Assembly (NCBI RefSeq): GCF_015555905.1
Contig: NZ_JADNLK010000012.1
Span: forward strand, 52,765-116,764
DNA length: 64,000 nt
Reading direction: 5' to 3'
Source of the DNA: Clostridium sp. D43t1_170807_H7
GTDB taxonomy: Bacteria > Bacillota > Clostridia > Clostridiales > Clostridiaceae
The position numbers were made by a program, and so were the translations under genes. The notes beneath the pieces were generated by a model that saw only the letters and a program-made list of their open reading frames with translations, was not told the DNA's origin and did not search any database. Positions 1-7,760 of this stretch are shown one piece after another (position 1 is the first letter of the stretch; each line of letters opens with the position of its first letter).

Positions 1-173
1 GTGAATTTGATATTCATAAAAAATTATTTGAAAACGAAATATTTATTTTAGAAAACTTAACAAATTTAAATAAGTTATTATATAATGAAGAAATACAAAT
101 ATTTGCACAACCATTAAAAATTCAAGGTGAAGCAAGTTTAGTAAGAGCAATTGCTGTATATAAGGGATATTAA
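1..173 (+). CDS. Cyclase family protein, C-terminal fragment (cut by window edge)
   Basis: The frame is open from base 3 to a TAA at 171-173. The last 56 residues read EFDIHKKLF...ILENLTNLNKLL...FAQPLKIQGEASLVRAIAVYKGY. The ENLTNL block and the PLKI-(x)n-VRAIAV ending are typical of the C-terminus of the cyclase/arylformamidase (kynurenine formamidase-like) family, metal-dependent hydrolases of about 210 residues. The metal-binding HxGTHxD motif would lie upstream of the window and cannot be checked, so the substrate is unknown. A strong hairpin follows 18 bases after the stop, so this is the last gene of its transcript. Confidence 0.6.
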   Translation, partial: EFDIHKKLFENEIFILENLTNLNKLLYNEEIQIFAQPLKIQGEASLVRAIAVYKGY

Positions 174-190
174 AATAATATATAGTTATA

Positions 191-226
191 AAATAACAGA
201 GTACATTTTGTATTCTGTTATTTTTA
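191..226 (+). terminator. Rho-independent terminator after the cyclase-like gene
   Basis: The arms AATAACAGAGTAC and GTATTCTGTTATT pair over 13 positions with one G-U, around an ATTTT loop, and run into a T-rich tail. Confidence 0.8.
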
Positions 227-273
227 TATATTAAGATAATGGTTAATATATTAATAGAATAAATTGTTTGATT

Positions 274-309
274 TAATTCAAGGTTGATAAAAGAATCAAC
301 CTTGAATTA
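274..309 (-). terminator. Hairpin downstream of the histidine kinase
   Basis: Perfect 15-bp arms (TAATTCAAGGTTGAT at 274-288 and its complement at 295-309) lie just beyond the stop of the minus-strand kinase gene. The T-tract on the minus side is weak, so this may work as a 3'-end stabilising hairpin or a poor terminator. Confidence 0.55.
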
Positions 310-333
310 TGTTAAATATATTAGTTTTAATTT

Positions 334-1875
334 TTATATTGCATAAATATCAGAAAATTCTATATTACATTTTTCCACTTTAGAATGGCTAGTATCATCA
401 ATATCATATATAATTTTAGAATTAGGTATAACAGCTTTAGGTAAAGTAAATGTAAATTCTGATCCTATTCCTTCAATGCTATAAACGGCTATTTTGCCAC
501 CATGCATTTCTACTAAAGATTTAACTAAAGAAAGTCCAATTCCACTACCTTCACATTTTCTTGTAAGAGTATCGTCTACTTGCATAAATCTTTCAAAGAT
601 TATAGATTGGTTTTCTTTTGATATACCAATTCCTGTATCTTTAACTGAAATTATAACATTAGTATCAGTAGTATCAATATTTACATTGATAGTACCATTA
701 GAATTAGTATATTTTATTGCATTTGATAAAAGATTTAGCATTATTCTCTCAATTTTATCAGGATCGCAGCAAATAATAAGTTCTTCAACAGTTGTATCAA
801 ATAATAGTTCTATATTTTTATAATTAACATATTGAGCAACAGAAAGAGTGATATCTTCTATTATTGAAATAATATTACAGTTTTTCTTATGAATTTCATA
901 ATGTCCTGTATCTATTTTAGTAATATCTATAAGATTATTAGCTAATCTTAATAATCTATAGGAATTTTGTTTAATAGAAGCTGTATATTTATTAAAGTTA
1001 AAATCATTAGCTATGATTATATTGTTATTATTTAGATTTTGACCTATAACTTGTAAACTAATTAAAATTATGTTTAATGGAGTTTTAAATTCATGTGAGA
1101 TATTAGCGAAAAACTCATTTTTTACACTTTCAACGTGAAGGGCTTCTTCCATAAGTTTTTTCTCTACTTCCAATCTTTTTTCTTCAGTTATATCTCTACC
1201 TGTTGTTATAATAATATTTTCTGATTGTATATAAGAGAAAATCCAATGAATCCATTTAATATTATGATTTTTATCTATAACTCTTGTACATGCTTCTGAA
1301 ATTGATTCAGAAGCTAGACTATTATCTATCAAAGATTTAATTATATCAATATCATTTTCATGAATAACATCATACCAGTTTTTGGTTATCAGTTCATCTG
1401 AAGTATATCCCAAAAGATTATGCCAACCTTCATTAATTTTTATAAATGAGCCATTAACAGACATAATAGAAGTTATATCAGTAGCTGTTTTTAGAAGGAA
1501 ATATAATTCTTTTTCAGTATTTGTATGAATTTTAAAGTTTTCTTCTAAATTTTCTGATAATAAGTAATTACTTGTAATATCTCTTAATAAAATAAAAATA
1601 CTATCAGAGTTATTGAAACTACTAAATGATAAATTTAATTTGAAAGGTATTGTAGAATTATTTTTTGTTAATATATCTACGATGTATTCTTTATTACAGT
1701 TAATATCTATAGTATTAAATTTTATGTTTGAGTTAATTATTAGGTTATATATATTGTCAAGATCATCTAATTGATATTGTAGCTGATTTAATAAAGTTTT
1801 ATTGCAAAACAAAATTTTTCCGGAATAATCAATAATTAGAATTTTATCTTGTAGCTTATCAAAAAAATCTTCCAT
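334..1875 (-). CDS. PAS-domain sensor histidine kinase (soluble)
   Basis: This predicted kinase autophosphorylates on histidine. It has two N-terminal PAS-like regions (about residues 5-110 and 125-230; the second contains NEGWHNLLGYTSDEL), a HisKA H-box (FFANISHEFKTPLN, His near residue 260) and a HATPase domain with N-box NLLSNAIKYT, G1 DTGIGIS and G2 GSGIGLSLVKSLVEMHGG. All catalytic motifs look intact. No membrane segment is visible, so a cytoplasmic signal such as redox, ligand or light is likely. ATG at 1875 is chosen over the upstream in-frame ATG at 1902 because GGGGGA sits four bases before it. No response regulator is adjacent, so it is an orphan kinase here. Confidence 0.88.
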   Translation of the reverse strand: MEDFFDKLQDKILIIDYSGKILFCNKTLLNQLQYQLDDLDNIYNLIINSNIKFNTIDINCNKEYIVDILTKNNSTIPFKLNLSFSSFNNSDSIFILLRDITSNYLLSENLEENFKIHTNTEKELYFLLKTATDITSIMSVNGSFIKINEGWHNLLGYTSDELITKNWYDVIHENDIDIIKSLIDNSLASESISEACTRVIDKNHNIKWIHWIFSYIQSENIIITTGRDITEEKRLEVEKKLMEEALHVESVKNEFFANISHEFKTPLNIILISLQVIGQNLNNNNIIIANDFNFNKYTASIKQNSYRLLRLANNLIDITKIDTGHYEIHKKNCNIISIIEDITLSVAQYVNYKNIELLFDTTVEELIICCDPDKIERIMLNLLSNAIKYTNSNGTINVNIDTTDTNVIISVKDTGIGISKENQSIIFERFMQVDDTLTRKCEGSGIGLSLVKSLVEMHGGKIAVYSIEGIGSEFTFTLPKAVIPNSKIIYDIDDTSHSKVEKCNIEFSDIYAI

Positions 1876-2096
1876 TGTTCCCCCAATTTTAGTGTGATAC
1901 ATTAAGTTTTATTCTCTTTAAGTAATTATACTAAGAAATAAATGAAATTTGTAGTATTTTTAATAAAAAATGTTCAAAATAAGGAAAAATGTTTAAAAAA
2001 GTAAAGAAAAAAAGATTTAGATAAAATTTAATAAATATTTTCACTTTATAAAATTAAGGAATAGTATATAATATAAACAATTAAAAGGAAGTAAAT

Positions 2097-3542
2097 ATGA
2101 GGAAAGAATCTATTATTGATATAAAAAACGGAAATGTTTATGGAGGAGCTAAAGAAGAAACCATAATTTTAAAAGGTGATTATTTACATGAAGATAGCAA
2201 TTATGTTGAAAGAGCAACTATTGTTATTAAGGATGAAAATAATAATATTGAAGAATATCCACTTAAACTTAATGGCTATAATATTAAGATTTTTGTTGGA
2301 AAATTTTCAAGTAACAATAGTGATGACATATATATTTATGGAGAAACAGGTGGATCAGGTGGATATGCAATTGCTTTAGTATATAAATATAATAATGGAA
2401 ATTTGGTAGAGATATTTAATGGTGAAGACTTTTCAGAGAAGTATAGATGTGTTTCAAAGTATTTAGAGGAATATAGAATAGAAGTTCTTTGTCAGGCATA
2501 TGAAAAAAAATATATTATGGATATTAGAAATAGTAGTAAGGATTATTTAAAACAGATCTATGATAGAGATGGTAAGATAAAAACTAATGAGGATCCTAGT
2601 ATTTCATATATTAATAAAGTAGATTTAATATATGATTTAGAAGATGGATTAATTAATTTATTAGTTTATCAAAAAATAATAGGAATTAATAATAGTAATA
2701 TTTTAGGTGAGATTAATAGTGTAATTTCTTTAAAAAATAATGAAGCTAAGGTATTGAATAAGTATATTACTAATAATGGAGAAAATATTTCTATTATGAC
2801 TAGAACAAATGATATTAAGGAAGAAATTATAAGTCAACTTCCTGATGATGCAATTCTTATTAATCTTAATAAGTTTGGTGGTAGTAATGGATTAATTAAT
2901 AAGGATATTGATGGAGATGGAATTGATGAAATAATTTGTGGATATAAATCTAAAGATACTCAATATATATCTGTATTTAGAGAAGTTGAAGGAGTAATAA
3001 AGCATTTAGATACAATTGTGGGGGAAGGGTATGATATATCTGATTTAGTAATTACTAAGTTAAAACCAAAGTCTAATAATAATATTCTTATTGGATGGAG
3101 AATTGGTTCAATATGGTCTGTTTTGGATATAGTAGAATTTAAAGAAAATAAATTTAATAAATTACTAAAGGGCGATAAGATAAATTACTCTAAAGTTGAA
3201 ATAGTAGAGTTTGATAATAGAAGAAGTGGAACATCTGATATTGCTTTATGGAGTCATGAAACTGGAGAGGCTTATAAGGTACAAATATATTCATTTAGAG
3301 GAGATAGCTTAGAAAAAACATCTAAATATGATAGGGATTACTTTGAAAAGGTTGAGGAGTACTATAAGAAATTAATTGATAGGACAAGAGAAACACCACA
3401 ATATTTATATTATTTAATTGATGCAGAATATAGAAGTGGTAAGAAGAGGGAAGCTATAGCAAATATAAATAAGGCATTAAAGCATTCTAAACCTTATCCA
3501 TCAATAGAAGAACTAAAAAGATTAAAAAAAAGAATTAACTAA
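2097..3542 (+). CDS. FG-GAP/VCBS-like repeat protein with C-terminal TPR-like tail
   Basis: A 481-residue protein of unknown function without signal peptide or membrane helices. Residues about 20-430 read as repeating beta-rich units; NKDIDGDGIDEIICGYKS (near residue 270) is a calcium-loop-like FG-GAP motif, and YIYGETGGSGGYAIALVYKY looks like a blade of the same fold. The last 60 residues (YYKKLIDRTRETPQYLYYLIDAEY..) look like a helical TPR-type hairpin. AAGGAA stands about seven bases before the ATG and a TATAAT lies at 2067-2072. The gene stands alone between divergent and convergent neighbours. An intracellular scaffold or spore-associated role is possible but not shown. Confidence 0.65.
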   Translation: MRKESIIDIKNGNVYGGAKEETIILKGDYLHEDSNYVERATIVIKDENNNIEEYPLKLNGYNIKIFVGKFSSNNSDDIYIYGETGGSGGYAIALVYKYNNGNLVEIFNGEDFSEKYRCVSKYLEEYRIEVLCQAYEKKYIMDIRNSSKDYLKQIYDRDGKIKTNEDPSISYINKVDLIYDLEDGLINLLVYQKIIGINNSNILGEINSVISLKNNEAKVLNKYITNNGENISIMTRTNDIKEEIISQLPDDAILINLNKFGGSNGLINKDIDGDGIDEIICGYKSKDTQYISVFREVEGVIKHLDTIVGEGYDISDLVITKLKPKSNNNILIGWRIGSIWSVLDIVEFKENKFNKLLKGDKINYSKVEIVEFDNRRSGTSDIALWSHETGEAYKVQIYSFRGDSLEKTSKYDRDYFEKVEEYYKKLIDRTRETPQYLYYLIDAEYRSGKKREAIANINKALKHSKPYPSIEELKRLKKRIN

Positions 3543-3590
3543 ATTGTTCGTTAAAGCTTGAATGCCGTGATGACGAAAATTAATGATATT
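3535..3590 (+). repeat. 56-bp repeat, copy A (inverted copy at 37339-37394)
   Basis: The 56 bases, which begin inside the last codons of the upstream gene and contain TTCGTTAAAGCTTGAATGCC, recur on the opposite strand at 37339-37394 with a single mismatch. In both places the element overlaps or abuts the stop codon of a gene and points in the same direction relative to it. It is not part of a recognisable insertion sequence. Confidence 0.85.
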
Positions 3591-3658
3591 CCCTACAGAA
3601 ATTGTGTAAATTCTAAAACTCATTTACAATATTTCTTCCAGTAATATCATTAATTTTT
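3576..3658. terminator. Long hairpin between convergent genes, probable bidirectional terminator
   Basis: Perfect 15-bp arms (AAAATTAATGATATT at 3576-3590, complement at 3643-3657) enclose a second stem in which AGAAAT..TGTAAA pairs with TTTACA..ATTTCT across a 2x2 mismatch. The hairpin sits between two convergent genes, and the outer arm belongs to the 56-bp repeat. Confidence 0.65.
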
Positions 3659-3688
3659 CTCTTCCATGTGGTGCGTAATATTATTCAA

Positions 3689-4069
3689 TTATGATCTAAT
3701 TACTTCAACTTTATATCCGTCTGGATCTGTAACAAAGTAGTAACGAGGTGGTTCACCAGGTAGTCCTTTTAGGTCTGTTACTTCGTAACCAAGTTCTATA
3801 TGTTTCTCTCTTAAAGATTCAATGTCTGGATGACCTATAGCTATGTGGCTAAACCCATTTCCAAGGTCATAAGGTGTTTCAGGATTATAGTTATAAGTTA
3901 ACTCTAATTCATAACCACCTTCTTTATTTGATAAATAAACTAAAGTAAATTTATGTTCAGGAAAATCCTTTCTTCTAGTTTCGATTAATCCTAAAGCATT
4001 TTTATAGAATTCTAATGATTTTTCTAAATCCATAACTCTAACACAAGTATGTAACATTTTAATAGACAT
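3689..4069 (-). CDS. gloA: Lactoylglutathione lyase / VOC-family glyoxalase I
   Basis: A 126-residue single-domain vicinal-oxygen-chelate protein of normal glyoxalase I length. The predicted metal ligands are present: His7 (MLHTCVRV), a Glu in ELELTYN near residue 56, His near 75 (FSHIAI) and Glu near 122 (KVEVI). It converts the hemithioacetal of methylglyoxal and a thiol into the lactoyl thioester. Clostridia generally lack glutathione, so another low-molecular-weight thiol may be used. GGAGGTATATT precedes the ATG. It is a monocistronic gene convergent with the FG-GAP-like gene. Confidence 0.88.
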   Translation of the reverse strand: MSIKMLHTCVRVMDLEKSLEFYKNALGLIETRRKDFPEHKFTLVYLSNKEGGYELELTYNYNPETPYDLGNGFSHIAIGHPDIESLREKHIELGYEVTDLKGLPGEPPRYYFVTDPDGYKVEVIRS

Positions 4070-4272
4070 AATATACCTCCAAAATTATATAAAAATTTAT
4101 GTTTATTAATTATATCAATATAGGAAGTTTATTACAAGAGTCAAGTTTGGAATATTAAGGTTAGTAGAAATAATTAATTAAGTATGATAATATTAATAAG
4201 TATATGGTGAAATATGAATATATTTATTATATTCATTATAGATATATTTTAAATTTATTTAGGGGAGTAAGT

Positions 4273-4800
4273 ATGTTAACAAATGTTAAGTTAATGGATT
4301 ATGAGGAATATTTAAGGAATGCTAATGATGAAGAAATGATATTTATTAATGAATTATATGATCAAGGTCAAATTTTAGAAGAAGGACTAAGAGATATAAT
4401 AAGTTTAAATAAACATATTAAAATATTGGTAATAACATCAACTAGATGTAAGGATTCAGCAACAATATTACCATTTTTAATAAAACTTTCTCAATTTAAC
4501 GAAAATATTGAAGTGAAATTTTTATTAAAAAATGATAATGAAGAATTATTAAGTAAATTATCTGGTGAAATGAAAGTACCAACTATTATGGTTATAGATA
4601 ATAATAATGTAATTAGAAAATTTGTGGAGTTTCCTAAAGGCGTAAAGGATATTTTAATAAATAATCCTAAGGAAAAGACACAGGAAATAATTGATGAAAT
4701 GAGAAATGGAAAGTATAATGATTTAATTCAATTAGATTTAATTAAGTTTATTACTGGTAAGAAATATGAATATATATCATTTAATAGATTAGATAAGTAA
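4273..4800 (+). CDS. Thioredoxin-like protein
   Basis: A 175-residue cytoplasmic protein with a thioredoxin fold pattern: IKILVITSTRCKDSATILPFL (strand, active-site loop, helix), then EVKFLLKNDNEELL and the cis-Pro strand VPTIMVIDNN. The usual CxxC is reduced to a single cysteine (TRCKDS), so it may act as a monothiol protein or have lost redox function. The start at 4273 is preferred over 4204 because GGGGAG lies eight bases before it and the upstream extension is low-complexity. It lies 53 bases before a radical SAM gene; only a hairpin separates them, so a functional link is plausible. Confidence 0.72.
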   Translation: MLTNVKLMDYEEYLRNANDEEMIFINELYDQGQILEEGLRDIISLNKHIKILVITSTRCKDSATILPFLIKLSQFNENIEVKFLLKNDNEELLSKLSGEMKVPTIMVIDNNNVIRKFVEFPKGVKDILINNPKEKTQEIIDEMRNGKYNDLIQLDLIKFITGKKYEYISFNRLDK

Positions 4801-4807
4801 GGTTAAA

Positions 4808-4832
4808 CCTAGGAGATTTCTCCTATGTTTTT
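4808..4832 (+). terminator. Small hairpin with T-tract between the thioredoxin-like and radical SAM genes
   Basis: AGGAGA (4811-4816) pairs with TCTCCT (4819-4824), followed by TTTTT at 4828-4832. The stem is short, so it may be a partial terminator that lowers expression of the radical SAM gene. Confidence 0.45.
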
Positions 4833-4853
4833 GTATAAGGAGAAGATTAACAA

Positions 4854-5729
4854 ATGAGAAAGTTTAAAAAGGTATATATAGAGATTACAAATGTTTGTAA
4901 TTTAAGTTGTAATTTTTGTCCGAAGACTAAAAGAAAATATAAATTTATGAATAAGGAAGAATTTAATTATATTTTAAACGAAGTAAAGCCTTTTACAGAG
5001 CATATATATTTGCATTTGATGGGAGAACCTTTATTAAATGAAAATATAGAAGATTTTTTACAGGAAAGCGGTAATAAGGGACTTCATGTTAATTTAACAA
5101 CTAATGGAACATTGTTAAATAAGGTTGGAGATAAGCTTATTAAAGCAAGGTCATTAAGACAAGTAAATATTTCTCTTCATAGTTTTGAAGCAAATAAAAA
5201 AACTGTGGAATTAGAAGAATACTTGAAAGATGTTAGTAGTTTTATAATAAAGGCTAGAGAAAATAGTGATATAATTTGTGCAATAAGACTATGGAACATG
5301 GATAGTAATGATTTAAAGGGTGAGAATAACTTAAATAGAGAAATTTTAAAAATGCTTGAAGAAAACTTAAATCTTGATTTTTCGTTGGCAGAAAAGTTAC
5401 AAGAAACAAATAGAATTAAGCTAAAGGATAAAGTATATTTAAATATGGCAGAAAAATTTCAATGGCCAGATATAAAAATTGATAGTTTGGGAGAAGAAGT
5501 TTTTTGCTATGGACTTAGAAATCAAATTGGAATTTTGGTAGATGGTACTGTTGTACCATGTTGTTTAGATAGTGACGGAAATTTACCTTTAGGAAATATT
5601 TTTGAAAAATCATTAAAAGAAGTACTAGAGGGTGAAAGAGCAACTAATATATATAATGGTTTTTCAAGAAGAGTAGCAGTTGAAGATTTATGTAAAAAAT
5701 GTGGTTATGCTACTAGGTTTAAAAAGTAA
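4854..5729 (+). CDS. Radical SAM protein with SPASM-like C-terminal cluster domain
   Basis: A 291-residue protein. It has the radical SAM signature CNLSCNFC at residues 14-21, which binds the 4Fe-4S cluster that cleaves S-adenosylmethionine, then HLMGEPLLNE (GGE-like motif) and a Cys-rich C-terminus (FCYG near 221, PCCLD near 236, LCKKCGY near 281) typical of SPASM auxiliary-cluster proteins. Members of this group often modify peptides or mature enzymes. No precursor peptide gene is visible beside it, and the only companion is the thioredoxin-like gene upstream. A putative RBS AAGGAGAAG precedes the ATG. The substrate is unknown. Confidence 0.82.
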   Translation: MRKFKKVYIEITNVCNLSCNFCPKTKRKYKFMNKEEFNYILNEVKPFTEHIYLHLMGEPLLNENIEDFLQESGNKGLHVNLTTNGTLLNKVGDKLIKARSLRQVNISLHSFEANKKTVELEEYLKDVSSFIIKARENSDIICAIRLWNMDSNDLKGENNLNREILKMLEENLNLDFSLAEKLQETNRIKLKDKVYLNMAEKFQWPDIKIDSLGEEVFCYGLRNQIGILVDGTVVPCCLDSDGNLPLGNIFEKSLKEVLEGERATNIYNGFSRRVAVEDLCKKCGYATRFKK

Positions 5730-5743
5730 TAATTCAATGAAAG

Positions 5744-5780
5744 GCACCTAATAAGTTTAATATTCTTATTAGGTGCTTTA
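5744..5780. terminator. Bidirectional terminator
   Basis: The perfect 12-bp stem GCACCTAATAAG / CTTATTAGGTGC lies between the convergent radical SAM and beta-propeller genes, with T-rich flanks on both sides. Confidence 0.85.
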
Positions 5781-5786
5781 TATAGA

Positions 5787-7313
5787 TTAAAAAAAGCTAA
5801 GATTGTTTTCTTGAGAAATAACCTTTAATAATGTTGGCATATAATTATCTAATAGTTCAAAGTTGTCATTAATTTCTTTTTTGATTGATAATAGGCATCT
5901 ATAGTTTGTTTTCTTTGAATAACAGTGAGTATTATTAGATTTAAATTTAACTTTCCAAACTTCACAACCTTGAAAAGGATTAGCAGTACCAATATAAAGA
6001 GAATTAGAAGAGTCTACAAATAGAGTTCTGCCACCATAATTGTATCTATTAGCCAAACCATTTAGAAATACTGGTGTGAAGTTAATTCCATCAGTAGATT
6101 CATAAAGGTCAAATCCAAACGGATAATCTATAGAGTTTAACTGAGAAACTATAGATTGATATATTTTAATAAGTTTATTTGTTGTTGCAGTGCCAATTTT
6201 ATTTTCTATTGTAGTCTTATTAGTAACAAGAAATTCTAAGATAACTTCCATATTACTTGAATCATCAAAAGTACTTATTAATAATTTGTCTTGATATTCT
6301 TTTATTTGCCATGCATATACATTAAAAGGGTTATTAAAACCAGAGTTAAAACCAGACAAGCTATTAGTTCTTATTCCTTTAGATGGAGCTGAAGGAATTA
6401 CAGGTTTGCTACCTACAACTAATTTCCAATTGTCATTAGGGGAGATTCTTATAATGTCACATCCCATTGGAGCAAGCCAAGTTAGAGGAAGTTTTTTAGT
6501 AGCACTTACATAAAGATAGTTTTTAAAAGCACCCATACTTAGAGTATATTGATTTGCAGCATCACCAAATCCATTGTCAACAATAAGAGTCCAATCATTT
6601 AGTTTTGGTGTAGAGTTATTTGTTCTCCAAACTTGAACGCCATCAGTATTATTGGTAGCAACATAAATTTTATCATTAAAAACTTTCATTTCGCTTATGG
6701 AGCCATTTGGATTTTTAGATTTATCATATAATGGATTGTCAGCATTGATTACATCTTCCCAGGGATAAAACTCTGGATCTATACTACTATATAAGTTAGG
6801 AATTAATGTAGGATTTTTTTCATCAATAGTAGCAATGTATAATTTGCCTTTATGGCTTATCATTGCACGAGACGAGGTTCCTTTAAGGATCATATCAGAA
6901 AGCGGAAACCAATTTACACCATTACTAGATTTAAATATCTTTAACTTTCCACCATAACTAGCAGCATACAGGTTGTTATTGCCATTAAAAGGTTTATGAG
7001 AAACTATAAATCTAAGTCCTGATAGTTGAAGATACTTTGGAACAGAATAAACCTTTTCCCAGCATAGAGTATCATCTTTTTTATATCTCCAAATTTCAGG
7101 AGAATTATTAGCTGCAGGTGGAGTTATTGAAATAGGAGTAATTATTTCAGGTGAAATACTATTGATTATATTATAAGCAATATTTCTTCCAGTACCAACA
7201 TAGATATATTGATCTAATTGCTCAATTGACCAAGCATAATTATTTTGACGGGCATTGTTTAAATTGTTGGAATCAAATCCAGTTGTTGGGGTAATGTTTT
7301 TAAAAGAATACAT
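5787..7313 (-). CDS. Beta-propeller-like protein of unknown function
   Basis: A 508-residue protein lacking signal peptide, lipobox and membrane helices. Repeated blade-like strands recur throughout: IYVGTGRNIA, NLYAASYGGKLKIFKSSNGVNWF, KLYIATIDEKNPTLI, KIYVATNNTDGVQVWRT, YLYVSATKK and LYIGTANPFQGCEVWKV. These resemble 'YVGT..GGEVWRS' propeller modules seen in uncharacterised clostridial proteins. A helical tail of about 45 residues follows. The RBS AAGGAG is ten bases upstream of the ATG. The gene is monocistronic. I do not recognise a specific function. Confidence 0.6.
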   Translation of the reverse strand: MYSFKNITPTTGFDSNNLNNARQNNYAWSIEQLDQYIYVGTGRNIAYNIINSISPEIITPISITPPAANNSPEIWRYKKDDTLCWEKVYSVPKYLQLSGLRFIVSHKPFNGNNNLYAASYGGKLKIFKSSNGVNWFPLSDMILKGTSSRAMISHKGKLYIATIDEKNPTLIPNLYSSIDPEFYPWEDVINADNPLYDKSKNPNGSISEMKVFNDKIYVATNNTDGVQVWRTNNSTPKLNDWTLIVDNGFGDAANQYTLSMGAFKNYLYVSATKKLPLTWLAPMGCDIIRISPNDNWKLVVGSKPVIPSAPSKGIRTNSLSGFNSGFNNPFNVYAWQIKEYQDKLLISTFDDSSNMEVILEFLVTNKTTIENKIGTATTNKLIKIYQSIVSQLNSIDYPFGFDLYESTDGINFTPVFLNGLANRYNYGGRTLFVDSSNSLYIGTANPFQGCEVWKVKFKSNNTHCYSKKTNYRCLLSIKKEINDNFELLDNYMPTLLKVISQENNLSFF

Positions 7314-7414
7314 AACATAAATTCTCCTTTATCATTTGGTTTTTAGATATTTTATATCTAATATACAATATATGAAAATATAAAATTGTAAGTTACATTT
7401 AAAATATAATCAGG

Positions 7415-7442
7415 TTGACATTTATTGAAAAGTTGTTAAAAT
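7415..7442 (+). promoter_or_regulatory. SigA-type promoter of the lysine-riboswitch transcript
   Basis: TTGACA (7415-7420), a 16-bp spacer and TAAAAT (7437-7442). Transcription would start near 7450, about 65 bases before the aptamer. Confidence 0.7.
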
Positions 7443-7514
7443 TACTTGTGTAGGAAAATGTCGAAAAAGACAAAGTGAAAATAATAAAAATAAGATTTTT
7501 ATTAAATATAGGGT

Positions 7515-7683
7515 AAAGATAGAGGTTGCAATATTAAAGAGTAATATTAAGGAGATAAGCACGATGAATTAATATGAAAGGTAATATTGCCGAAGTATAT
7601 AGAGGAGGCTTTAAATCTATATACTGGGTTTGTATAAAATATATGCAAAACTGTCACAATAATAATTGTGGAGAGCTATCTTT
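7515..7683 (+). promoter_or_regulatory. Lysine riboswitch (L-box) aptamer
   Basis: The P1 stem AAAGATAG (7515-7522) pairs perfectly with CTATCTTT (7676-7683). Inside are the conserved L-box core blocks: GATAGAGGTTGC, AGAGTA, TGCCGAAG, CTGGG, TGTCAC and TGGAGAGCTATC, in the right order and spacing. It binds L-lysine. Because a terminator lies immediately downstream and a permease follows, ligand binding is expected to switch transcription of the permease off. Confidence 0.93.
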
Positions 7684-7705
7684 GTGTTTGTTTATTAGTA
7701 AGTAC

Positions 7706-7738
7706 AAGCTCAAAGAGTAGGCTTTGGGCTTATTTTTT
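7706..7738 (+). terminator. Riboswitch-controlled terminator
   Basis: AAGCTCAAAG (7706-7715) pairs with CTTTGGGCTT (7722-7731, one G-U), followed by a run of seven Ts. It sits 22 bases after the lysine aptamer and 30 bases before the permease start, as expected for its expression platform. Confidence 0.88.
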
Positions 7739-7760
7739 TACCCCAAACTAAGGAGGAAAA

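Noticed and set aside
494..823. 109-codon frame opposite the histidine kinase
   Set aside because: It lies entirely within the HATPase domain region of the kinase, whose motifs are intact; a shadow frame.
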